This document shows, in pieces, positions 16,506 to 24,966 of a DNA stretch of 64,000 bases. The notes beneath the pieces are model-generated. The model searched no databases. It had not been told where the DNA came from and saw only the letters and a program-made list of their open reading frames with translations. Where the stretch lies: positions 1-64,000 of the forward strand of contig CALMSX010000046.1 in NCBI GenBank assembly GCA_937872515.1, given 5' to 3'. The first letter of the stretch is position 1. Each line of letters begins with the position of its first letter. Source of the stretch: an uncultured Bacteroidota bacterium. GTDB lineage: Bacteria > Bacteroidota > Bacteroidia > Chitinophagales > Saprospiraceae. The position numbers and the translations under genes were made by a program.

Positions 16506-18758
16506 ATGACGAGCAACTACAAATTTTCAATCAATTCACCCTATTTCGGCTTGCTGATGGTAGTAATCCTTGCCATTTTGCTGGGCTGGCCCATGTTTGG
16601 AACCTATTTTTTTCATCCCAATCAACACATGTATGCATTTGGCGGGGATGCTCTGACACTCTATTACAATGTTGTCTATCACGCCTGCTATGGCAGTGGG
16701 AGCCACCTTTCATCAATGGCTTATCCGGATGGAGAACTAATATTTTTAACGGATGCCCAGGGCAGTCTTGCTCTGCTGCTTTCCGTGTTGCGTGAGCTGG
16801 GACTACCGGTGTGCGACTACGCAGTTGGCATTGTCAATGGCCTGGGTGTATGGGGATATGTGTTGGCTGCTGTCTTTTTGTATTACCTGTATTTATCTAT
16901 TCAAATGCCTGTTTGGAGAGCTGCCCTCTTTGGTGCTCTTACTGCCGCCATGGCACCGCATCTCCACCGCCTGATCGGCCACCATGGTCTCGCCCATACT
17001 TTTTTATTGCCCCTAACTTTTTTGTGGTTGGTAAGAAAATTCAACCTCAGAAAGTGGGAATGGAGGGATCTGCTGTATTTTGCTGTGCTTGTTTTTTTTA
17101 CTTTCAACAATCCCTATACGGGTTTTGGTCTATGCATGATTATTTTGCTCACTTCGGTGGTTACCATGGCCAAACACCGCAAAATTGACCCCTTTTTTAT
17201 CAAAGTATCTTTGGCTGGAATACTGCCACTGTTATTTCTATTTTCTTATTTTAAAATCAACGACCCATTTTCAGACAGGATAGGCTTGCAGTGGGGTTAT
17301 TTTCACTACAAAGCCAGTCTGGAAGGCTTGCTTGCTCCCCCCAATTCTTTGATGGATAAGGGACTTCAATTGTGGCTCGGAAAAGGGTTTAGCATGGACT
17401 TTGAGGCTTTGATGAACCTTGGCTTCCCCGTAGCGCTGATCCTTCTCATTTTTGCCGGCATCCGTATTTTTAGTAAAAAAAGCATTGCTGATTTTCAACT
17501 TCCGGAAGGGGTAACTGCTATGACTTGGGCCGGATTATTGATGTTTTTATATGCTTCTGCCATTATTTTTCTTCCTTTCCCCAACGACTGGGTGGAACGT
17601 GTTTTGGGCAGCATGCTCATGTTCAAAGCCTCGGCACGAATAGCCTGGCCATTTTGGTACGCCCTGGTGTTTTTGGCTATGGTATTGCTGGAAAATTCTC
17701 TAAAAAGGCTCTCTTTTTCCGGGTATGTCTACACCCTGGTCTTGGTCACGCTGACCTGGCTTACAGATTATGCAACTTACCGAAAGCCAATGTTTACCGA
17801 AACGGTTCATCCCAATTTTTTTGACCAAAATGCCAATAATGAAATCAGGTCCTTGCTGGAAACCAATAAGATCTCACCCTCTAATTACCAGGGCATTTAT
17901 CTTTTGCCCAAACTTTTAACGTGGACAGATCATTTTCATAGTGAGCCTAATTTTTTCAATCAGTTTTTTGGCATGCGGCTTTCTCAAACCACGGGACTAC
18001 CTATTGTGAGTGCTATGCTGTCACGAATGTCAATTGGTCAAACGGCCGAAAGGATTGAATTTTTATCAGACCCTCTGATTAAAAAATCACTTCACACCAG
18101 ATTTCCCAATTCAAAACCACTGCTCATTTTAAGGGGAAAGGGAGAAACCCAGTTGAAGTCCGGTGAAATTTATCTCATGTCGATTTGTGATACAATTCTG
18201 GAACACAAAGATTTTACACTGTTTAGCCTGCCCCTGGAAAGGATCAATACTTATGCTTTGCTGAATGAGATCAAAGAAGGCAAAATCATGCCCAATGACA
18301 GTCTAAACCCCGATAATTTATTTTACATGGAAGGCACCCACGACAATGGAGATAAAAACTATGCAGGTAAAAAATCGATTGCAGTGGAAAAGGGTGAAAC
18401 AGAAATAGCTTCCTTCCAATTGGAAAAAGCGGTTGATTCCACCTATCATTTTTCTGCCTGGTCGTACATTGATCCTTCTAAGTATGACTTGGGACAATGG
18501 TCTTTGAGAACATTTGACAAGGATGGGAAAGAAGTGTCAAGAACCGATGTTAATCTCAATCAGTCTTCTGAAGTTCATGATCAATGGGTGCGAGTAGATA
18601 TGGAAGTGAAGGTTTGTAATAACTGCAATTATCGGATTTATTTTAACACCAATAAAAAACTATGGGTGGATGAAATTGTGTTCAGGCCAAAATCACAATA
18701 TCATTACATTGACCAGGCTGGCGTTAAGGTGTATAATGGATTTAGAATAGATCCATAA
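16506..18758 (+). CDS. Polytopic membrane protein with C-terminal jelly-roll-like domain
   Basis: 750 residues from the ATG at 16506. About 10-11 membrane segments span residues 1-430 (for example FGLLMVVILAILLGWPMFG, then a large loop with HPNQHMYAFGGDALTLYYN). A loop carrying GDALTLYYNVVYH after the first helix is reminiscent of GT-C glycosyltransferases of the PMT/ArnT type (catalytic Asp in the first loop) and of DUF6311-like proteins. From about 590 to 745 there is a soluble domain with the beta-strand pattern of a carbohydrate-binding jelly roll (YHFSAWSYIDPSKYDLGQWS, YRIYFNTNKKLWVDEIVFRP). A role in glycan or lipid-linked sugar transfer is a guess. Single-gene transcript with its own promoter and a terminator. 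Confidence 0.65.
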   Translation: MTSNYKFSINSPYFGLLMVVILAILLGWPMFGTYFFHPNQHMYAFGGDALTLYYNVVYHACYGSGSHLSSMAYPDGELIFLTDAQGSLALLLSVLRELGLPVCDYAVGIVNGLGVWGYVLAAVFLYYLYLSIQMPVWRAALFGALTAAMAPHLHRLIGHHGLAHTFLLPLTFLWLVRKFNLRKWEWRDLLYFAVLVFFTFNNPYTGFGLCMIILLTSVVTMAKHRKIDPFFIKVSLAGILPLLFLFSYFKINDPFSDRIGLQWGYFHYKASLEGLLAPPNSLMDKGLQLWLGKGFSMDFEALMNLGFPVALILLIFAGIRIFSKKSIADFQLPEGVTAMTWAGLLMFLYASAIIFLPFPNDWVERVLGSMLMFKASARIAWPFWYALVFLAMVLLENSLKRLSFSGYVYTLVLVTLTWLTDYATYRKPMFTETVHPNFFDQNANNEIRSLLETNKISPSNYQGIYLLPKLLTWTDHFHSEPNFFNQFFGMRLSQTTGLPIVSAMLSRMSIGQTAERIEFLSDPLIKKSLHTRFPNSKPLLILRGKGETQLKSGEIYLMSICDTILEHKDFTLFSLPLERINTYALLNEIKEGKIMPNDSLNPDNLFYMEGTHDNGDKNYAGKKSIAVEKGETEIASFQLEKAVDSTYHFSAWSYIDPSKYDLGQWSLRTFDKDGKEVSRTDVNLNQSSEVHDQWVRVDMEVKVCNNCNYRIYFNTNKKLWVDEIVFRPKSQYHYIDQAGVKVYNGFRIDP

Positions 18759-18765
18759 AATAAAA

Positions 18766-18795
18766 AAGCCCATCCTCATTAACGGGGATAGGCTT
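18766..18795. terminator. Bidirectional hairpin terminator
   Basis: AAGCC, one mismatch, ATCC, 10-base loop, GGAT, mismatch, GGCTT, with an A run on the left and CTTTAT on the right. It lies between the convergent genes ending at 18758 and 18821 and can serve both. Confidence 0.7.
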
Positions 18796-18820
18796 CTTTA
18801 TAATGATCTTTAAGTATTCC

Positions 18821-19297
18821 TTAGTTACTTTTGCCTGCGCAAGCCTTAGCTCCTTTGTCAGATGCGCAACATTTTTTGTCGCCATCTTTTTTGCAGCAAG
18901 CTTTCGCTCCTGTAGTTTTTACTTCTCCTGTAGTTGCATTTCTTTCCATGCTGGCTGATGCTACACGAGTGAATTTTTTCTCTGCTGTGTTGTACTCAAC
19001 TTCGTTCCAGCTAACTGAACCAGAATGCTCACAAACTGATTTTTCGTAGTAAGAAACTTTACCTGAGGTTTCACAAACTCTTTTTTGGATGTTTTCATTC
19101 GCAGCAGCAGCAACTTCGGCTTCTGATTCCATAGAAGCAGATGCAACTTTAGATCCTGCACAAGCTTTTGCATCCGCACCGGCAGTTTTTTTCGATGCAC
19201 AACAAGCTTTATCAGCTGAAGCTGATTTTGAACACTGAGCATTTGCAGTAAGACCTGTAGCCAGAACAAATGCGAAAAGGAAAAGAATTTTTCTCAT
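18821..19297 (-). CDS. Cys-rich secreted protein with repeated CC motifs
   Basis: 158 residues. Signal peptide ending LTANAQ (residues 1-20), then a low-complexity Ala/Lys/Ser-rich chain with 11 cysteines. The motifs recur: DKACCASKK and AKACAGSK near the N-terminus, AKACCKKDG, KKCCASDK and AKACAGK at the C-terminus; VASASME occurs twice. The centre holds two related Cys segments (RVCETSGKVSYYEKSVCEHSG). Paired cysteines plus repeats suggest a periplasmic metal-binding or disulfide-rich protein, but no known family is evident. A perfect minus-10-like box TATCTTTG lies at 19327-19334, 30 bases upstream of the ATG. The opposite-frame ORFs here are shadows. Confidence 0.65.
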   Translation of the reverse strand: MRKILFLFAFVLATGLTANAQCSKSASADKACCASKKTAGADAKACAGSKVASASMESEAEVAAAANENIQKRVCETSGKVSYYEKSVCEHSGSVSWNEVEYNTAEKKFTRVASASMERNATTGEVKTTGAKACCKKDGDKKCCASDKGAKACAGKSN

Positions 19298-19326
19298 TGA
19301 TGGTAGTTTTAAGAATTTGATATATG

Positions 19327-19334
19327 CAAAGATA
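19327..19334 (-). promoter_or_regulatory. TATCTTTG promoter box for the Cys-rich protein gene
   Basis: Exact TAnnTTTG on the minus strand, 30 bases before the ATG at 19297. No TTG at the usual spacing was found, so the upstream element is uncertain. Confidence 0.5.
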
Positions 19335-19346
19335 ACGAATTTGCAA

Positions 19347-19375
19347 TTGGTGCATTGGAAAAAGTACTAACTTTA
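19347..19375 (+). promoter_or_regulatory. Probable promoter for the small lipoprotein gene
   Basis: TTG at 19347-19349, 18-base spacer, TAACTTTA at 19368-19375 (one mismatch to TAnnTTTG). Predicted start of transcription is near 19379, 15 bases before the ATG at 19394. Confidence 0.45.
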
Positions 19376-19393
19376 ACCAAATTTTAGGATTCC

Positions 19394-19819
19394 ATGTTAA
19401 AACTGCCCGTTTTTCTCATATTTATAGTTATGTTTTCTTGTAATCATAAGATTTACAGTCCATTGTCATATGAAGGGGAAATGCTGGAGTGGGGTACGGG
19501 AGGAGGCTTTACGGGAGCTGTCAAGTCTTATTGTGTGTTGGATAATGGTTTTTACTTTAAATCTGATGACAACGGCAAGACGTACTTAGAAATGGGAAAG
19601 ATGAAAAAATCCGAAGTAAGACAGTTTTTTGATAATTATAAAAAACTGGGTCTTTCCTCGATGGTACTCAATGAACCGGGAAACAGATATTACTTTATTT
19701 CCCTGAAAAGCGCTAAATCCGAGCACAAACTATTGTGGGGAAAAAAGGAGCTGGAGAACAAAGTGCCTTCCATCCTCCACAAAAATTTGATGAAGGCCAT
19801 CCAGGCAGACAATCAATAA
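19394..19819 (+). CDS. Small lipoprotein of unknown function
   Basis: 141 residues. Lipobox FIVMFSC gives a lipid-modified Cys at 16. The mature part has a compact alpha/beta look (GEMLEWGTGGGFTGAVKSYC, then a helical KKSEVRQFFDNYKKLGLSS). I recall similar small Bacteroidota lipoproteins but cannot name a family. It is divergent from the Cys-rich protein gene and 30 bases upstream of the M4 peptidase on the same strand, so co-transcription with the peptidase is possible. Confidence 0.6.
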   Translation: MLKLPVFLIFIVMFSCNHKIYSPLSYEGEMLEWGTGGGFTGAVKSYCVLDNGFYFKSDDNGKTYLEMGKMKKSEVRQFFDNYKKLGLSSMVLNEPGNRYYFISLKSAKSEHKLLWGKKELENKVPSILHKNLMKAIQADNQ

Positions 19820-19849
19820 ATCTATTGTTATAATTTTTATTCTTTGAAG

Positions 19850-22800
19850 ATGAAATTGCAGAAACTTTATTTTTCCATTTGTTTATTATTGGGCGCTCTT
19901 TCAATCAATGCCCAAATGAAACAGCTTCGGTTGGATGCAAAAACTGCTCTGATCGAAAAGCCAGTTATTGAGCAGCCGATCAGTTTTTCAGCCAGATCAG
20001 TGCGCGGTTCTGTTTTGTTTGAACCGGCCAAATACAAATTGCCAAAACTCACCGCAGGCCAGGCTATTATCAAAGTCATTGCCAGATCTGCTTCCGGCAA
20101 AGCCATTGCCTTTGAAGGAAAGCTAAAAAATGCAAAAGATGAAAGACATCTGCCCATCGAAGAAAAGGTAAAAACCTACTTAAGTCAGCTGGCCAGGGTA
20201 GCTGGAAGCACCGGACTCGACAAACAGCACGAAGTGCTTGCGATTCAAACCGACAGCAAAGGTGAACTTCATATCAAGGTGCAACAAAAATGCCATGACC
20301 TCCCTGTTTTTGGTGCTGAATTGACCCTTCATACCACCGATGGAGATATTGACTTTGTAATGGGTCGTACCTGGCCCACTGAGTCAATAGAAATGGTTTC
20401 TTTGTCAGAAGGGGCTGAACAGTCTCTTACAAGGGTATGGGCCGACATGGGCACAAATCCACCCGTAATTGCTTTTGGCCAATGGTCGCACTTGCTCAAA
20501 AACAAATCAGAATTAGGTTACCTACCGGTTTCGGAAAGTGAACTTCGCTTGGTTTATCACCATACCGTTTATAAAAATGCGGTTGAAAGGTGGGAATATT
20601 TTGTTGATGCTACCAACGGAGAAGTGGTGAAAAAATACGCTTCAATCTGTAAATTTCACAATCATCAGCGAGGTGAAAGTTGTGCCAACGATGTAACTAC
20701 AAACAGTTTGTCCATGGCGCAGGAAATGCTGAGTAATGGAGTTATGATTGACCCTCTGGATGGCACAGCTACCGCAACAGCGCAAGATTTATTTAACATC
20801 AACCGTACCATCAATACCTATCAGGTGGGCAACAAATTTTATATGATTGATGGATCTCGATCAATGTTTAAGCCCGCCTCTTCTATGCCCAACGACCCAC
20901 AAGGTGTGATTTGGACCATTGATGCATTTAACACAGCTCCCCAAAACAGCGATTTTAATGCAGATCACATCACCAGCAGCAACAATGCGTGGTCAAACAA
21001 AACCGGGGTATCTGCTCACTACAATGGGGGCAAAGCCTACGATTATTTCAAAAATGTTTTTAACAGAAACTCCATAAGTGGCTCAGGAGGTAACATCGTT
21101 TCTTTTATTAACATTGCAGATGAAGATGGTTCCAGCATGGGCAATGCCTTCTGGAATGGTGCTGCCATGTTTTATGGCAATGGCGATAACGCATTTCAGC
21201 CATTGGCAAAGGGTCTTGATGTGGCCGGCCATGAAATGACCCACGGTGTGGTGCAGAATACAGCCAACCTGGAATATCAGGGTGAATCAGGGGCACTTAA
21301 TGAATCATTTGCGGATGTCTTTGGTGTACTGATCGACCGTGATGATTGGTTGATTGGCGAAGATGTGGTAAAAACGACCGCCTTCCCTTCCGGCGCACTT
21401 AGGAGTATGCAAGACCCTCACAATGGGGCATCCACCAATGATTTTAACAGAGGATGGCAACCCAAAAAGTATTCTGAACGCTTCAAAGGATCAGAAGACA
21501 ATGGTGGGGTACATATAAATAGCGGCATTCCCAACCACGCCTTCTTTTTGTTTGCTTCCAACGTTGGAAAAGACAAGGCTGAAAAGGTATACTACAAAGC
21601 GCTTGATCAATACTTGACCAAGTCTTCTCAATTCATTGATTGTCGTATTGCAGTGATCAGAGCTGCCCGCGAAGAATATGGCGATGCCGCTGCCAACGCC
21701 GCCACAGCTGCTTTTGATGCTGTAGAAGTTTTTGGAGGCCAGGGTGGCAGCTATGAGGATGATGTAGACTTAAATCCGGGTCAGGACCTCATTCTGTTTA
21801 CTTCAGAAAACAAAGAAAAACTATACATCTACACAGCAGATGGCGATGCCGTAGCAAATCCCTTAACGAATACCAATCCGATCAGTAAGCCCAGCATTTC
21901 TGATGATGGAAGCTTGATTGTCTTTGTGGCAGAAGACCAGAGAATTCACTATATTGACATTAACTGGCAGGCTGGCACAGCAGAAGAAAATATCCTTCAA
22001 ACTTCCGGCAACTGGAGAAACGCAGCTATTTCAAAAGATGGTACCAAACTGGCCGCACTCAGATCGGTGGAAGAAAACTTTATAGTTGTTTTTGATCTCA
22101 TCAAGGGAACCGGTGCCAATTTTGAACTCACCAACCCAACTTTTTCAACCGGTATTAGCACGGGTGATGTATTGTACGCCGATGCCATGGAATGGGATTT
22201 CTCCGGTGAATACATTATGTACGATGCCATCAATAGGGTAGAGTCCAATTCAGGGTTTAATATCGAGTTTTGGGACATTGGATTTATTAAGGTGTGGAAC
22301 AACAGCAGTAAAAACTTTGCCCTGCCTGATCAGATAGAAAAACTTTTTCCTGCGCTGGATGAAGGATTAAGTGTAGGAAATCCCACGTTCTCAAAAAACA
22401 GTCCTTATATCATAGCCTTCGATTATCTGGAAGATGATCAGTATTATATTTTAGGAGCCAATATTGAAGATGGCGAAGTGGGCCTGGTGTATGAAAACAG
22501 CGATATAGGATATCCCAGCTTTTCAAGGTTAGACAATGCCATTATCTTTAATGAAGCCGGATTTTTTGGAACGGACCTAAGTATAGTAGGCTTGGAAAAC
22601 GATAAAATCACAGCTACTCCAGGTTCTGAATTTGTTTATGCAGAAGGATATAGCTGGGGCGTATGGTTCAGCAACGGTGAACGAAAGGTAACCGCTGTTT
22701 CAGAAGTAAATGCGAATCCTAAAGATATGAGCCTGGCGCCCAATCCTGCCAAAGATATTTTGACGGTTACGGTGCCTGAAAATGGATTTGATCCGTTGAC

Positions 22801-22966
22801 CCTTGAAATTTTTGATCTCACCGGTAAAATGGTCCAAAGGCAAAGCTGGCCTGGTTCTCAAAAGACGGCTGCTATTGCTGTTGAATCATTGACGACAGGA
22901 GTTTATGTGATAAGGTGTACGGCAGAAGATGCTGCTCCGCTGGTTAAAAAGTTTATTAAACTCTAA
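19850..22966 (+). CDS. Secreted M4 (thermolysin-like) metallopeptidase with T9SS sorting domain
   Basis: 1038 residues from the ATG at 19850; an upstream in-frame TTG at 19844 adds only two residues. Signal peptide ALSINAQ (1-22). An FTP/PepSY-type propeptide covers about 85-250. The catalytic domain at about 310-620 contains zinc-binding HEMTH at 461-465 and the third ligand in GALNESFAD (Glu485), the 24-residue spacing of thermolysin. Residues 640-940 form a WD40/PD40-like beta-propeller (SDDGSLIVFVAEDQRIHYID). The last about 75 residues are a type A T9SS sorting domain (LAPNPAKDILTVTVPEN, then GVYVIRCTA and a terminal KKFIKL). It should be exported by type IX secretion and matured by propeptide cleavage. 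The propeller insert is not part of the standard M4 layout. Confidence 0.92.
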   Translation: MKLQKLYFSICLLLGALSINAQMKQLRLDAKTALIEKPVIEQPISFSARSVRGSVLFEPAKYKLPKLTAGQAIIKVIARSASGKAIAFEGKLKNAKDERHLPIEEKVKTYLSQLARVAGSTGLDKQHEVLAIQTDSKGELHIKVQQKCHDLPVFGAELTLHTTDGDIDFVMGRTWPTESIEMVSLSEGAEQSLTRVWADMGTNPPVIAFGQWSHLLKNKSELGYLPVSESELRLVYHHTVYKNAVERWEYFVDATNGEVVKKYASICKFHNHQRGESCANDVTTNSLSMAQEMLSNGVMIDPLDGTATATAQDLFNINRTINTYQVGNKFYMIDGSRSMFKPASSMPNDPQGVIWTIDAFNTAPQNSDFNADHITSSNNAWSNKTGVSAHYNGGKAYDYFKNVFNRNSISGSGGNIVSFINIADEDGSSMGNAFWNGAAMFYGNGDNAFQPLAKGLDVAGHEMTHGVVQNTANLEYQGESGALNESFADVFGVLIDRDDWLIGEDVVKTTAFPSGALRSMQDPHNGASTNDFNRGWQPKKYSERFKGSEDNGGVHINSGIPNHAFFLFASNVGKDKAEKVYYKALDQYLTKSSQFIDCRIAVIRAAREEYGDAAANAATAAFDAVEVFGGQGGSYEDDVDLNPGQDLILFTSENKEKLYIYTADGDAVANPLTNTNPISKPSISDDGSLIVFVAEDQRIHYIDINWQAGTAEENILQTSGNWRNAAISKDGTKLAALRSVEENFIVVFDLIKGTGANFELTNPTFSTGISTGDVLYADAMEWDFSGEYIMYDAINRVESNSGFNIEFWDIGFIKVWNNSSKNFALPDQIEKLFPALDEGLSVGNPTFSKNSPYIIAFDYLEDDQYYILGANIEDGEVGLVYENSDIGYPSFSRLDNAIIFNEAGFFGTDLSIVGLENDKITATPGSEFVYAEGYSWGVWFSNGERKVTAVSEVNANPKDMSLAPNPAKDILTVTVPENGFDPLTLEIFDLTGKMVQRQSWPGSQKTAAIAVESLTTGVYVIRCTAEDAAPLVKKFIKL

Positions 22967-23011
22967 TATTTTGCCGGATCAAAATTGGCTGAGAATTTAT
23001 AGCTGGTTATC

Positions 23012-23953
23012 ATGAAAGTATTGGTAATCAGATTTAGTTCCATTGGCGACATCCTTGTTACCACACCTGTTTTGCGTTGTGTCAAACAACAATGGAAAGC
23101 TGAACTTACCTTTTTAACCGGGGAAAAGTTCAAAACTCTATTGGCCGATAATCCATACATAGACCACATCCATACCGATGTTAAGGGTGTGATGGCAACA
23201 AGAAATTGGATTGCTACAGCCGGCTTTGACCTCATCATCGACCTGCACAAAAACAGGAAGTCGGTCATGATGACCCTGGCCACGGGTGTTAAGGTAGTCC
23301 GTTACGATAAACTCAATTGGCAGAAATGGTGGTACGTACAAACCAAAAATAACATCTTACCCCCCATCCATCTGGTAGACCGGTATTTTGAATCTCTGGC
23401 CCCTCTTGGTCTTGTCAATGATGGTCAGGGCCTTGATTACCAAGTGACAAGCCTGCCTGCTGATATCTTGCTCCCTCCGCAATACAATGTGGTGATTTTG
23501 GGGGCGGCACACAAAACAAAAAGAATTCCGCTTCAGCAATGTCATTTATGGGTAGAAAAAGCGTGTTGGCCGGTGGTGTGCCTGGGTGGAAATGATGTAA
23601 CCGAAGAAGGGGCAATTTTAGCCCAATCACAACCCAATAAGGTTATTGACCTTACCGGCAAGTTAACTTTGGGGCAGTCGGGGGCTGTTTTGTTGAAAGC
23701 TACTGGCATCCTCACTGGTGATACCGGCATGATGCACATGGCTGCGGCTCTTAAAAAAGAGGTAAAGGTGCTGTGGGGAAATACAACGCCCGCCTTTGGA
23801 ATGTATCCCTATTATGGGGGTCAAAATCAGGTTCCCTGGACCTCTGAAGAGGTAAAAGGACTCAACTGTCGGCCCTGTTCAAAATTGGGATATGACGCTT
23901 GTCCAAAGGGACACTTCCGTTGTATGTTGCAACACAAACCAATGCCTTGGTAA
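23012..23953 (+). CDS. Glycosyltransferase family 9 (heptosyltransferase-like)
   Basis: 313 residues. Start MKVLVIRFSSIGDILVTTPV is diagnostic of GT9 ADP-heptose:LPS heptosyltransferases, as are DLIIDLHKNRKS, the donor-site pieces VILGAAHKTKRIP and LTGDTGMMHMAAAL, and LWGNTTPAFGMYPY. In Bacteroidota, GT9 enzymes without a full heptose pathway nearby are common, so the acceptor is uncertain. The Cys cluster LNCRPCSKLGYDACPKGHFRCM near the C-terminus (shortened: C-x2-C-x7-C-x5-C) is a recurrent feature of this Bacteroidota subgroup and could bind a metal. It starts 45 bases after the peptidase gene; the small PspC-like gene follows. Confidence 0.85.
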   Translation: MKVLVIRFSSIGDILVTTPVLRCVKQQWKAELTFLTGEKFKTLLADNPYIDHIHTDVKGVMATRNWIATAGFDLIIDLHKNRKSVMMTLATGVKVVRYDKLNWQKWWYVQTKNNILPPIHLVDRYFESLAPLGLVNDGQGLDYQVTSLPADILLPPQYNVVILGAAHKTKRIPLQQCHLWVEKACWPVVCLGGNDVTEEGAILAQSQPNKVIDLTGKLTLGQSGAVLLKATGILTGDTGMMHMAAALKKEVKVLWGNTTPAFGMYPYYGGQNQVPWTSEEVKGLNCRPCSKLGYDACPKGHFRCMLQHKPMPW

Positions 23954-24013
23954 AAGTTGAAATTATTTTCAAATAAAATGGAACTTTTTTAGGCCATTAT
24001 TTGTTACGAAAAC

Positions 24014-24229
24014 ATGAATTTGGTAAAAGAGATATCAGAAAAATTCGGATTTGGCGTTTGTAACTACCTATCGGCCAAAATGGGCATTCATGCCTCGCGG
24101 GTGCGCTTGTACTTTATTTATCTGAGCTTTGTAACTTTTGGAAGCCCCATTTTTATTTACCTCATTCTTGCATTTTGGGTAAATGTAAAAAAGTACGTCA
24201 GAGATTACTTTTCCCTGTCCCAGCACTAA
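24014..24229 (+). CDS. PspC-domain-like small membrane protein
   Basis: 71 residues. The layout, an N-terminal amphipathic helix (VKEISEKFGFGVCNYLSAKM), a short RVRLYFIYLSF segment and one membrane helix (GSPIFIYLILAFWVNVKKYV), matches the short PspC-like proteins of Bacteroidota (Gly-(V/I)-x-x-x-(V/T)-R-L-x-F-I-Y). Classical PspC senses envelope stress with other Psp proteins; none are visible here, so that role is not assumed. Monocistronic or at the end of the GT9 transcript. Confidence 0.7.
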   Translation: MNLVKEISEKFGFGVCNYLSAKMGIHASRVRLYFIYLSFVTFGSPIFIYLILAFWVNVKKYVRDYFSLSQH

Positions 24230-24251
24230 TCTTCCTTAATATATTGTTTTA

Positions 24252-24929
24252 TTAGGTCCTGAATACATACTGTATCAGGTTCGAACCCATTTTTAACGCC
24301 TTAAGCCTGATTTCTTCGGGATCTTTGTGGACATCTCTGTCCTCCCATCCATCACCAAGGTCGCATTCCACGGAATAAAAACAAATCAATCTTCCTTCCC
24401 ATATCAAGCCATATCCCCTCGGTGCTTTGTCGTCGTGTTTGTGGATTTTTGGCAATCCGCCGGGAAAATCAAATTTTTGGTGATAAATGCCATGGTTAAA
24501 AGGCAACTCAATAAACTCCAGTTCAGGAAACACCTTTTTCATAGCCGGCCTGACAAAAGGATCCATGCCATAATTGTCATCAATATGGAGGAAGCCTCCA
24601 GCAATAAGGTAACTTCTTAAATTGGCTGCCTCTGTGTTAGAAAATACCACGTTGCCGTGACCAGTCATGTGCACAAACGCATGGTTGAACAAATTGGCAC
24701 TTCCTACTTCTACCGTCTCGTAGGAGGGATCAAAATTGGTGTTGAGATTTTTGTTACAAAATACAGCAAGGTTTACCAGAGCTGTTGGGTTCGCATACCA
24801 GTCGCCCCCTCCGTTGTATTTCAGCAAGGCCAGTTTAATGCTAGGAGCCCTGAAAGATGCCAGGGTCATAACGATAACGCCAGAGAGACACAGCAATGAA
24901 ACAAGACGGATACGAGGATATTTAATCAA
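24252..24929 (-). CDS. DUF4159-domain protein
   Basis: 225 residues. An N-terminal hydrophobic segment (LVSLLCLSGVIVMTLASF) is a signal peptide or anchor. The rest is a DUF4159 domain: ALLKYNGGGDWYANPTALVN, FVHMTGHGNVVFSNTEAANL, GGFLHIDDNYGMDPFVRPAM, LPFNHGIYHQKFDFPGGLPK, and a closing GLIWEGRLICFYSVECDLGD. The domain has a class-I glutamine-amidotransferase-like fold and often occurs near MoxR/BatA-type genes; none are adjacent here. Reaction unknown. It is downstream of the peroxidase gene on the same strand, 37 bases away. Confidence 0.85.
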   Translation of the reverse strand: MIKYPRIRLVSLLCLSGVIVMTLASFRAPSIKLALLKYNGGGDWYANPTALVNLAVFCNKNLNTNFDPSYETVEVGSANLFNHAFVHMTGHGNVVFSNTEAANLRSYLIAGGFLHIDDNYGMDPFVRPAMKKVFPELEFIELPFNHGIYHQKFDFPGGLPKIHKHDDKAPRGYGLIWEGRLICFYSVECDLGDGWEDRDVHKDPEEIRLKALKMGSNLIQYVFRT

Positions 24930-24966
24930 GGTTTTTAATTTGAAGTGATAAGATACAAGTAATGGA

